From an uncultured Bacilli bacterium (GTDB taxonomy: Bacteria; Bacillota_I; Bacilli_A; RF39; UBA660): a DNA stretch of 18,928 bases. The notes beneath the pieces were generated by a model that worked only from the letters and a program-made list of their open reading frames with translations, was not told the origin of the DNA and ran no database searches. Positions within the stretch are counted from its first letter, which is position 1. Every line of letters starts with the position of its first letter. The stretch is from the NCBI GenBank assembly GCA_934153655.1, contig CAKPFH010000029.1, positions 1-18,928 on the forward strand. Reading direction: 5' to 3'. The position numbers and the translations under genes were made by a program. Positions 1 through 7,646 of this stretch are shown here, in pieces.

Positions 1-34
1 AGAAAAAGTAATTCAAATTTAATTAAATTACTTT
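1..34 (-). terminator. Terminator of the LRR gene
   Basis: On the minus strand AAAGTAATT (34-26), a 12-nt loop and AATTACTTT (13-5) form a perfect 9-bp stem running into CTTTTT. It begins 8 bp after the TAA at 42-44. The stem is AT-rich and the T-run reaches the window edge. Confidence 0.55.
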
Positions 35-41
35 ATGTTTA

Positions 42-1781
42 TTAATAACTATCACATACTTCATTATTAGAGCCATAGATGGTTACACCTGTTGCTGTAT
101 ATGGACTAGTTTCATATAACCAAGGATAATATTTATCATTACTAGATGGTGACATAATATTTTTAATATCTGTACATGATTTATTAATTGTTATTTTAGA
201 TAAATTAGTATTACTAGAACTAGATTTGGAAAATGCTGCATTATCAATATATTGAATACCACTTCCCATAGTTACATTTGCTAATTGATTATCACTAAAA
301 GCAGAATTTCCTATTGTAGTTACACTATCTGGTATTGTTACACTTGTTAACTGATTATTTTCAAAAGCAGAATTTCCTATTGTTGTTACACTATTTGGAA
401 TTATTACATTCGTTAATTGATTATTGGAAAAAGCATACCAGTCTATTTTTGTTACACTATTTGGAATTATTACATTCGTTAATTGATTATTTCTAAAAGC
501 ATAACTGCATATTGTTGTTACACTATCTGGTATTGTTACACTTGTTAACTGATTATTTTCAAAAGCATAATTTCCTATTGTTGTTACACTATTTGGAATT
601 ATTACATTCGTTAATTGATTATCACTAAAAGCATAATTTCCTATTGTAGTTACACTATCTGGTATTGTTACACTTGTTAAATCCCTATTTTGAAATGAAC
701 CCGATACACCACCACCTGAAATAATAGGTTTTATATTCACATTTTTTTGATAATTATTTAAATCATTAAATTTATAATTATTAACTTTATTTGATAATTG
801 TTTTACTATTGTAGTACTACTATTTCCTATAACTGTAACAGGATAACCTTTAATTGTATCCGGTATTATTACATCAGATCCACATGTTTCATCATAATCA
901 ATAATTGCTGCCCCCGTTGTAGAAGTAATTATATTGTTGGTTTCAAAATATGATAACTGATCACTACTAAGCCAATTATTATCTAAAATAGACTGAAAAG
1001 TATAACCCCTATTTGTTCCAGTACCTTTGCAAAATGCCTCTGGTGTTTCACCATCATTCCAATTCCAATTTAAATTTGTAATATGCGTTGTACATTTATT
1101 TAATTCCTCAGTTGTCATATTGTTGTTAACTTTGTAAGTTTTAGTAGTTCCAGCCGTAAAACATGATTCATCAGTTGCTAGTATCTTTTCATTAAAATCT
1201 CCGGCTACATCTACTTTAATAGATGCAAATATATCTTTCCATTCGTCCATTGTATAATCTTGATCAACATTGCCAATAACGGTATCATTTGAGATCCACA
1301 TATAAAGTCTATAGGTTATACTAACTTCACTTGTAGTATTCTTGTTTATGGTATTAACCCATATTCTTTTACTAGTTAAATCACTATAATTTCTTCCATC
1401 AAGTACAGTTGTAGTTACTCCATCTTTTGTTTCAGTTAAAGTAAACTTTAATAAATTATCTTTTATTCTTGTTTTTCCAGATACATCATCTCCATGTTTT
1501 AAAATAATTTCATACCAGATATCTTTATTAGTTGTTGTGTTCTTTCCATCAATTGTAAACTCAAAGAAACTAGTTGCATCATAGGTTTCAGTTGGTAAAA
1601 CATTTGTTAAATTAATAGACTTACTACCATTTGCATAATGCATGTAAACATCCCCTACTACAAGGCTTGAATTCTGTCCTGTTTTACTCATTGAAAATAC
1701 AGCATAGGTTAAACTAATAGTTAAGATTAATACTCCTAGTATTATACTAGTAATTATAATTGTTTTCTTGTTATTTTTCAT
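42..1781 (-). CDS. BspA-type leucine-rich-repeat surface protein
   Basis: The 579-residue protein starts with MKNNKK and a hydrophobic segment (about 7-29, ending LTYAVFS) that serves as a signal peptide or anchor. Residues about 30-200 follow the pattern of TasA/camelysin-like secreted proteins (TYA.FS, then a GDV segment and an LP-T-E segment), which I infer only from pattern. A linker with CKGTGTN and FQSILDNN leads to a BspA opening (DYDETCGSDVIIPDTIKGYPVTVIG, near 295-320) and seven 22-residue repeats of the type LTNVIIPNSVTTIGNYAFENNQ (368-519). A C-terminal cap ends in EVCDSY. There is no LPXTG or other C-terminal anchor. BspA-type repeats mediate adhesion to host proteins or other cells in known cases; the ligand here is unknown. 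The repeats are nearly identical at DNA level. Confidence 0.85.
   Translation of the reverse strand: MKNNKKTIIITSIILGVLILTISLTYAVFSMSKTGQNSSLVVGDVYMHYANGSKSINLTNVLPTETYDATSFFEFTIDGKNTTTNKDIWYEIILKHGDDVSGKTRIKDNLLKFTLTETKDGVTTTVLDGRNYSDLTSKRIWVNTINKNTTSEVSITYRLYMWISNDTVIGNVDQDYTMDEWKDIFASIKVDVAGDFNEKILATDESCFTAGTTKTYKVNNNMTTEELNKCTTHITNLNWNWNDGETPEAFCKGTGTNRGYTFQSILDNNWLSSDQLSYFETNNIITSTTGAAIIDYDETCGSDVIIPDTIKGYPVTVIGNSSTTIVKQLSNKVNNYKFNDLNNYQKNVNIKPIISGGGVSGSFQNRDLTSVTIPDSVTTIGNYAFSDNQLTNVIIPNSVTTIGNYAFENNQLTSVTIPDSVTTICSYAFRNNQLTNVIIPNSVTKIDWYAFSNNQLTNVIIPNSVTTIGNSAFENNQLTSVTIPDSVTTIGNSAFSDNQLANVTMGSGIQYIDNAAFSKSSSSNTNLSKITINKSCTDIKNIMSPSSNDKYYPWLYETSPYTATGVTIYGSNNEVCDSY
273..668 (-). repeat. 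Six tandem 66-bp repeats encoding BspA-type LRRs
   Basis: Units begin at 273, 339, 405, 471, 537 and 603, each exactly 66 bp (22 codons). A seventh partial copy starts at 669 and a diverged one lies below 273. The units at 339 and 537 differ by one base in 66, and those at 273 and 603 by three. Variants ending VTIPDS and VIIPNS are mixed along the array. Such identity points to recent duplication or gene conversion. Confidence 0.93.
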
Positions 1782-1818
1782 AAATACTCCTTTTCTTCAT
1801 TAAAAAAACACGATTAAA

Positions 1819-1824
1819 ATTATA
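1819..1824 (-). promoter_or_regulatory. Candidate -10 box of the LRR surface-protein gene
   Basis: A perfect TATAAT on the minus strand lies 37 bp before the ATG at 1781, with AAAGGAG in between. No good -35 is seen at 16-18 bp, and in DNA this AT-rich a TATAAT can arise by chance. Confidence 0.3.
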
Positions 1825-1897
1825 GAATTAATCTATATTCTAACCATGTTAATACTAAATATTTTTTTTATATTTTTGATTAAAGAAATTTCTCGTG

Positions 1898-1918
1898 ATA
1901 TATATATATATATATATA
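1898..1918. repeat. AT dinucleotide microsatellite, about 10.5 units
   Basis: Twenty-one bases of uninterrupted alternating A and T lie about 117 bp ahead of the LRR gene start and about 75 bp upstream of its candidate -10 box. Such tracts change length by replication slippage and can open the helix or change promoter spacing. Confidence 0.9.
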
Positions 1919-2016
1919 GTTGTATAAGGGTTTCATTACGTTAATTTGTCCATATATACTCATAATATCACTTACCTTTCTATTAATATACTTAAATTAT
2001 AAATTAATTTAGTTTA

Positions 2017-3432
2017 TTAATCAAGTATTTTTTCTATTTTCATGAAATCAGTACTTGAAGTATCAACTGGAAATCCTCCGGTTATAATAATGATATCATC
2101 TTTCTTACCATCTAATATACTTTTGTATTCTTTAATACTTTCTTTTATTATAGTATCGGTATCTTTAAAAGTATCAACTAAAACTGGTAATACTCCATAG
2201 TTTAAAGTTAAACTTCTTAAAGTGTTTATCTTAGGGCTCATACCAAGGATTAAACTTTTTGGTTTAAAATAACTTATTTTTCTAGCTGTATAACCACTTA
2301 TAGTATTAGCAATTATACATTTACTATTTAAAATAAGATCACTATTAACAACAGAATATGCAATAGTTGAAGTTATATCTTGGGGAACTATTTTAAAAGT
2401 TTCTTCTAAGTTTTCTTTATAATCAAAGTCATTTTCAGCCTCTTTAATTATTTTAGATATTACTTCAATACAATCAATTGGATACTCGCCTATTGTTGTT
2501 TCATCACATAGAACAAGAGCATCACTTGCATCAAAAACAGCATTATAAATATCAGCAACCTCAGCTCTGGTTGGATTATCAAGAGTTACCATACTTTTTA
2601 ATAAATCAGTTGCAACTAATCCTATTTTTTGTTGTTTATTGGTACTTTCTAAAATTTTCTTTTGATAATATGGTAGTTTTTCAATTGGTATTTCTTTACC
2701 TAAATCTCCTCTTGCTACCATTAATCCATCAACTACTTTTAATATTTCATCTAAATTATCAAAGGCTTTTTCATTTTCTATTTTAGCAATTAAATTAATA
2801 TGTTCATTATTGTTTTCTATTAATAAGTCAACTACTTCTAATATATCTTGTTCATCACGTACATTAGATAAAGCCAAGAAATCTACATCATTATTAATAG
2901 CACACATAATACTATCTAAATCTTTACTACTAATAAATGGTAATTTATAAACTGAATTTTTAATAAAAATTGTTTGATTACTTCTAATACTTCCCTCTTT
3001 AATAACTTTACCAATAAAATTATCTTCATTTATTTTAATTACTTTTAAAGTACAACTATTACCAAGTATTATTTCATCATTTAAAGAAACTAAATTAGTT
3101 AAATTATTACAACTAGTTGACATTTGAGTATTATTACAAACTACATGATAATTATAAAATCTAATTTCTCTATCTACTTCTAAATTTACTTCTTCTTCTT
3201 TTAATTTATCAAGTCTTATAGAAGGACCATCAGTATCTAACATAATACCAATTATTTTATTTAATTTCTTTTCAACTTTTCTAATTAATTTTATTAATTC
3301 AGAAGCATCTGTTGTACTTGCATGACTCATATTAATTCTAAATACATCTACACCCTTATTAACCATTTCTTCAATTGTTTCTATGTTATTTGATGCAGGA
3401 CCTAAACTAGCAACTATTTTTGTTTTTTTCAT
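2017..3432 (-). CDS. pyk: Pyruvate kinase, divergent
   Basis: Pyruvate kinase makes pyruvate and ATP from phosphoenolpyruvate. The 471-residue length matches forms without an extra C-terminal domain. Conserved parts are KTKIVASLGPAS, FRINMSHAS (Arg32, Asn34, Ser36), LIAKIEN (Lys217, Glu219), ARGDLG (Asp243), PTRAEVADI and the C-terminal SGYTARKIS and GVLPVLV. Several normally fixed positions differ: LDTKGPEIR reads LDTDGPSIRL, so the residue that sets K+ dependence (Glu117 in rabbit enzyme) is Ser71 and the preceding Lys is Asp68; ATQMLESM reads ATDLLKSM; LSGETAAG reads LCDETTIG; and the DDG of the B domain is not recognisable. It is probably still a pyruvate kinase, but activity or cation use may be altered. 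It follows dnaE by 7 bp and shares its transcript. Confidence 0.9.
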   Translation of the reverse strand: MKKTKIVASLGPASNNIETIEEMVNKGVDVFRINMSHASTTDASELIKLIRKVEKKLNKIIGIMLDTDGPSIRLDKLKEEEVNLEVDREIRFYNYHVVCNNTQMSTSCNNLTNLVSLNDEIILGNSCTLKVIKINEDNFIGKVIKEGSIRSNQTIFIKNSVYKLPFISSKDLDSIMCAINNDVDFLALSNVRDEQDILEVVDLLIENNNEHINLIAKIENEKAFDNLDEILKVVDGLMVARGDLGKEIPIEKLPYYQKKILESTNKQQKIGLVATDLLKSMVTLDNPTRAEVADIYNAVFDASDALVLCDETTIGEYPIDCIEVISKIIKEAENDFDYKENLEETFKIVPQDITSTIAYSVVNSDLILNSKCIIANTISGYTARKISYFKPKSLILGMSPKINTLRSLTLNYGVLPVLVDTFKDTDTIIKESIKEYKSILDGKKDDIIIITGGFPVDTSSTDFMKIEKILD

Positions 3433-3439
3433 ATTCTCC

Positions 3440-6292
3440 TCAATTCAATTTTTCTATTTTAGATACGATTATTTGATAAGTACCATATCTTTTTTCTATT
3501 TTACCATATACTTTAATTATATCACCTTTTTCTAAATTAGCATATAATTTATATTCAGCCGGAAACATGGTAAAATCTCTTAGCATTTCTTCATCACTTC
3601 CAGAAAAGAACATCATTCTATCTCCCTTTTTAGTATTTATTACTCTTATTTTTTCTACTAAAACAATTAAATTAACTCTTTTATTGAAATAGTTTTCTAT
3701 ATCAGTTAAATTAATAATACCAGGATACTTACTTTTATAATTTAAAACCGGATGGTTAGAAATATAAAAACCATATAATTCTTTTTCTAAATTTGTTATA
3801 TAATTATTATCATATTCATCAGTTTCAATTATTTCAGGTTTTAAAACCAAATTAGGATTTAAATCTTTTAATAACATAGCATAGTTTAATAAACTATCTA
3901 AATTAGTAATTAAAGTTTTTCTATTATAATTAAATACATCTAAAGAACCTGATTTTATTAATATTTCTAAATTATTCTTAGTTAAATCATTGTTTTTAAT
4001 TAGAAAATCATAAATATCTTTATAACCATCTTCTCGATTATCTATTATTTTAGTTGTTAAACTTTTATTAATTCCTTTAATTATACTAAACGGACAAAGG
4101 ATACTATCATCTATTATTTTATAATTATTTATACTTAAATTTATATTTGGTTTTAATATTTTAATATCATGTTTTTTTATTTCATACAAATAATCCTTAG
4201 TTTTATCAATATCACCTATTACACTATCAAGTAAGGAAACATAGAAATATTTTTTATAGTTAGCTTTTAAATAAGCCATTTTAAAAGCAATTATTGAGTA
4301 AGCAACACTATGACTTTTATTAAATCCATAAGAAGCAAATTCTAAAATTAAATTATATATTTTTAAAACTAAGTCTTCTTGATAACCATTTTTTAAGGCT
4401 CCATTTATAAATTTAGTTTTATAGTTTTCAATTAGATCTTTATTTTTCTTAGAAATTGCTCTTCTTAAAATATCGGCATCGGCTAAAGTAAAACTTGCCA
4501 TAGTTCTTGCTATTTGCATGATTTGTTCTTGATATATTATTACGCCATAGGTTGGTTTTAAAATATTTTCTAAACTAGGACTATAATAATCAATTTTTTC
4601 TTGACCTTCTTTTCTTTTTATAAACATAGGAATATATGAGGCTGAGGCTGGTCTAAAAAGAGCAATTCCGGCTGAAATATCCATGAAATTTGCTGGTTTT
4701 AATTCTTTTAAAAATTGTTTCATGCCTGAACTTTCAAATTGAAATATACCATTTGTTTCAGCATTTTGAAATAATTCAATGGTTTTAGAATCAGTTAAAG
4801 GAATATCTTTAAAACTTATTTTGTTTTTTTCATGTAAATTAATATTATTAATTATTTCCATGATTGTTGTTAAATTTTTAATACCTAGAAAATCCATTTT
4901 TAAAAGACCAAGGCTTTCTAAGTAAGATGCTTCATATCCACATATATATTGATTAGTAGCACTATCATATGTTAAAGGAACAATTTCATCAAGACTTTTT
5001 TTGCTAATAATAATTCCCGCGGCATGAACGGAGGTATGACGTTTAACTCCTTCGACTTTAATTGATACTTCAATTAGTTTTTTTATTCTGGTATCACTTT
5101 TTACTAACATTTGTAACTTTTCACTTGTTGCTAGAATTTCTTTTAAAGGTTCTTTTCTTGAACCAATTATTTTAGATATTTCATCTATTTCAGGAAGGGA
5201 AATATTCATAACTCTTCCAATATCTCTAATACATAACTTAGCTTTCATTTCTTGAAAGGTAACAATACCACTAACATGTTTGTTACCATATTTATTAGTA
5301 ACATAATTAATTACTTGATCACGATAAATATCTGGAAAATCTGTATCAATATCTGGCATGGTTACTCTTTCAGGATTTAAAAATCTTTCAAATAATAAAT
5401 CATATTTAAGAGGATCAATATCCGTTATACCTAAAGTGTAACTAACAAGTGAACCTGCTGCTGAGCCTCTTCCAGGTCCTACTAAAATATTATTTGACTT
5501 AGCATATTTAATGTAATCATAAACAATTAAAAAATAATCAGTAAAACCCATTTTTATAATAATATCAAGTTCATAATTTAATCTTTCTAAATAAGTATTT
5601 GAAATATTACCACCTAATCTTTTAGAAAGTCCTTTTAAAGATAAAGTTTTTAAATAAGAAATACTATCCAATTCATTTATTTTAGGTAAATCTAATTTAT
5701 ATTCAGGTAATTTTAAGTTACACATCTTACTAAATTTATAAGTATTTTCTACTAGTTTATTAGTTAACTCTTGTTTATAATAACAATTTCTTTTTTCTTC
5801 ATATTCACTTGTTATAGTTTTATTATCTCTTAATAGTTCTAAATATTTTAAAGTTTCATAGTCTTTCTCTTCTTTATAAAGAATTTTTTTAAAATATATT
5901 CCATTTTCTTTAGTAATATCATTTGGAATAAATTCAGTTTCATATATATGTTCTATTTCAGTCAAAGGAATACAAATTAAATTATCTTTATATTTAAAGT
6001 AGTCTTCTTCTTCTAATTCCTTTTCTGTTTTAATAGTATATAACTTTAATAAGTTTTGATAACCTTGATAGTTTTTAGCATATAAAATTCTACTTGTTAA
6101 ATCTAATCCTATAATTGGATTTATATTATTTATTTCACATTTTTTAATAAATTCCATAGCTCCAAATAAATTATCATCACAAATGGCAATAGAAGATAAA
6201 TTATTATTAAGAGCAAGACTTATCAAATCATCAACATTTAATAAACTTGATAGAAAAGAATAAGTTGTTTTATTGTAAATTGGTATAAACAT
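3440..6292 (-). CDS. dnaE: DNA polymerase III alpha subunit, DnaE type, short form
   Basis: DnaE is a replicative polymerase; in PolC-containing Firmicutes it extends RNA primers on the lagging strand. The 950-residue protein has the degenerate N-terminal PHP domain (1-about 200), the palm with GPGRGSAAGSLVSY (272-285), catalytic PDIDTDFPD (Asp314, Asp316) and KMDFLG (Asp467), the fingers with GIFQFESSGM, LFRPA, YQEQIMQIA, DADILRRAISKK and YGFNKSHSVAYS, then helix-hairpin-helix and an OB fold (about 875-950). It is shorter than Bacillus DnaE (about 1,115). The PHP metal ligands are lost: FVHLHVHTEYS-like sequence reads FIPIYNKTTYSFL, and TDHG reads CDDN, so no PHP exonuclease is expected, as in streptococcal DnaE. 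The TGA stop is part of the pyk ribosome site TGAGGAG. Confidence 0.95.
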   Translation of the reverse strand: MFIPIYNKTTYSFLSSLLNVDDLISLALNNNLSSIAICDDNLFGAMEFIKKCEINNINPIIGLDLTSRILYAKNYQGYQNLLKLYTIKTEKELEEEDYFKYKDNLICIPLTEIEHIYETEFIPNDITKENGIYFKKILYKEEKDYETLKYLELLRDNKTITSEYEEKRNCYYKQELTNKLVENTYKFSKMCNLKLPEYKLDLPKINELDSISYLKTLSLKGLSKRLGGNISNTYLERLNYELDIIIKMGFTDYFLIVYDYIKYAKSNNILVGPGRGSAAGSLVSYTLGITDIDPLKYDLLFERFLNPERVTMPDIDTDFPDIYRDQVINYVTNKYGNKHVSGIVTFQEMKAKLCIRDIGRVMNISLPEIDEISKIIGSRKEPLKEILATSEKLQMLVKSDTRIKKLIEVSIKVEGVKRHTSVHAAGIIISKKSLDEIVPLTYDSATNQYICGYEASYLESLGLLKMDFLGIKNLTTIMEIINNINLHEKNKISFKDIPLTDSKTIELFQNAETNGIFQFESSGMKQFLKELKPANFMDISAGIALFRPASASYIPMFIKRKEGQEKIDYYSPSLENILKPTYGVIIYQEQIMQIARTMASFTLADADILRRAISKKNKDLIENYKTKFINGALKNGYQEDLVLKIYNLILEFASYGFNKSHSVAYSIIAFKMAYLKANYKKYFYVSLLDSVIGDIDKTKDYLYEIKKHDIKILKPNINLSINNYKIIDDSILCPFSIIKGINKSLTTKIIDNREDGYKDIYDFLIKNNDLTKNNLEILIKSGSLDVFNYNRKTLITNLDSLLNYAMLLKDLNPNLVLKPEIIETDEYDNNYITNLEKELYGFYISNHPVLNYKSKYPGIINLTDIENYFNKRVNLIVLVEKIRVINTKKGDRMMFFSGSDEEMLRDFTMFPAEYKLYANLEKGDIIKVYGKIEKRYGTYQIIVSKIEKLN

Positions 6293-6329
6293 AAATCCCT
6301 CCTAATATAGTATTTCTAAATACAAATTT

Positions 6330-6335
6330 ATTATA
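6330..6335 (-). promoter_or_regulatory. dnaE: Candidate -10 box of the dnaE-pyk promoter
   Basis: A perfect TATAAT lies on the minus strand in the 87-bp gap before dnaE, about 38 bp ahead of the ATG. No clear -35 box is seen. It lies inside an inverted repeat with 8-bp arms, ATACAAAT (6320-6327) and ATTTGTAT (6350-6357), so a regulator could bind around the promoter. An AGGAGGG ribosome site follows at 6304-6298. Confidence 0.45.
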
Positions 6336-6379
6336 ACAAAAGATGAAATATTTGTATATGAATATTATCTTATTTATTT

Positions 6380-7567
6380 TTAACTATTTTCTATTAATTT
6401 TTTTAATTTATTAATTTGTCTATTTAATAATATACAAAGTCTATTAATTCTTATATCTGAATACCCCGTTATATTTTGATATTTATGTAATAAATCATCA
6501 AACCATTCAACTATTCCATCTAATTTATTTATATTTATTCTTTTAATATCTTCTACTACTTTTATAATTTCATCAAATGGTTTAATTTCATAAAATAATT
6601 TACCTTCTCCTTTTATATGCATTTCCACATCATCATAATATTCTATATTAAGACTTTGACCATTATCAAATATAGGAGCAACATCTAACCATTTTAAAGT
6701 ATTAACATCTCTTATAATTCCAAAGTTGTTAAGATGTCTATCTTCATTCATAATTAAAAAGTCTAAGATATACATATTTTCAAGTTTAAGTCTTGGATTT
6801 TCTATTCCTTCTTTTTCCAATTTTTTTATATATTCTTCATAATCTTGCAGACTATTATATTTTTTCATATCATTTACTATTTGATGACAAGTAATTAATT
6901 CAGTATCTTTGCTTATAAAACAAGGACATTTAGAAACAACTATATCTTTATAAATATCTAAAGTATATTCTACATGACTAAAACCTAGTCTTTTACATAT
7001 TTCACTGGCTAAAACTTCATTAAAGGGTTGTAAAGTTTCATTTTTATAACCACCTTTTAATAAATATCTAATATTATTATCAATAATCCAAGCTTTTCTT
7101 AACATTCCATCAGTTGTATTATTAGGAGTTTTTAAAGAAGAAACATTTGTTATTATATTACTATTTTTAGATAAAGATGCTTCCATAAATTCTGTATAAT
7201 CAAAATCATTATCAAAGAAATTAATATCTTCATATTTAATATTAGAATTTAAGGGACACAAGAAGTATTGATCAGATAAAGACAAGCCAAAAGCTTTATC
7301 TAGTAATTCACAAGGAGCATTTATATTTAATCTGTGTAATAATAAATCTAATCTATCTCTCCATGAGGGTATTCCTCTTCCTTTAAACCATTCAGTTAGA
7401 TTAGTTCTAAAAGTATCATTTATATCATTACTTAAATAAGAACTTTTTAAAATATAAGGAGCATAGTTAATATCATAAATTTCATAGACATTAGTAAATA
7501 CCCCAGTTGCTTTATCATATTCAGCAAGTAAAACTTTTTTATTTTTATTCATTAAAATACATTTCAT
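6380..7567 (-). CDS. HipA-like serine/threonine kinase, stand-alone
   Basis: The 395-residue protein has an N-terminal region (1-125) with the block RGIPSWRDRL...LLDKAFGLSLSDQY and INFFDNDF, which I know from uncharacterised Firmicutes HipA-domain proteins. A HipA_C-like kinase core follows: the ATP lysine in RYLLKGGYKNE (Lys171), NEVLASEICKRLGF (Glu184), the catalytic loop MNEDRHLNNFG (Asp276, Asn280) and the metal Asp in APIFDNGQSL (Asp301). All key kinase residues are present. HipA kinases phosphorylate glutamyl-tRNA synthetase and cause dormancy, normally held by the DNA-binding HipB. No HipB-like gene is adjacent here (rmuC upstream, dnaE downstream), so it may be a free-standing kinase of another role, as in the CtkA-like branch. 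GGAG lies 11 nt before the ATG. Confidence 0.75.
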   Translation of the reverse strand: MKCILMNKNKKVLLAEYDKATGVFTNVYEIYDINYAPYILKSSYLSNDINDTFRTNLTEWFKGRGIPSWRDRLDLLLHRLNINAPCELLDKAFGLSLSDQYFLCPLNSNIKYEDINFFDNDFDYTEFMEASLSKNSNIITNVSSLKTPNNTTDGMLRKAWIIDNNIRYLLKGGYKNETLQPFNEVLASEICKRLGFSHVEYTLDIYKDIVVSKCPCFISKDTELITCHQIVNDMKKYNSLQDYEEYIKKLEKEGIENPRLKLENMYILDFLIMNEDRHLNNFGIIRDVNTLKWLDVAPIFDNGQSLNIEYYDDVEMHIKGEGKLFYEIKPFDEIIKVVEDIKRININKLDGIVEWFDDLLHKYQNITGYSDIRINRLCILLNRQINKLKKLIENS

Positions 7568-7589
7568 TACTTAATCATCTCCTATCTTT

Positions 7590-7618
7590 ATTTTAACAAA
7601 TACCAAAAGAAATGTATA
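7590..7618 (-). promoter_or_regulatory. Candidate promoter of the HipA-like gene
   Basis: The minus strand has TATACA (7618-7613; 4 of 6 to TTGACA) and TAAAAT (7595-7590; 5 of 6 to TATAAT) separated by exactly 17 bp, directly after the hairpin at 7620-7646. Transcription would begin near 7583, just ahead of the GGAG at 7582-7579. Confidence 0.4.
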
Positions 7619-7619
7619 G

Positions 7620-7646
7620 AAAAAAATTAGCTTTAACTAATTTTTT
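7620..7646 (-). terminator. AT-rich hairpin terminator overlapping the rmuC stop codon
   Basis: On the minus strand AAAAAATTAG (7646-7637), a 6-nt loop TTAAAG containing the rmuC TAA, and CTAATTTTTT (7630-7621) form a perfect 10-bp stem ending in a T-run. It has a single G-C pair, so strength is uncertain. The symmetry would let it work in both directions. It is the likely end of the nine-gene run. Confidence 0.55.

Larger units (their letters stand above)
1782..2016. other. Intergenic region between pyk and the LRR gene
   Basis: The 235-bp gap holds an (AT)n tract (1898-1918), a candidate -10 box (1819-1824) and the AAAGGAG ribosome site (1793-1787) of the LRR gene. I see no convincing terminator for pyk. 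A 27-codon minus-strand frame (1963-1880), with AAAGG upstream of its ATG, runs through the AT tract; I treat it as a possibility only and list it among the findings. Confidence 0.5.

Noticed and set aside
273..668. Regular 66-bp repeats read as a CRISPR array
   Set aside because: There are no separate spacers; the period is exactly 22 codons in an open frame and encodes LRR units.
2478..2786. 102-codon open frame on the plus strand
   Set aside because: It lies antisense inside pyk, has Leu/Phe/Gln/His-rich sequence typical of the reverse complement of an AT-rich gene, and has no recognisable domain.
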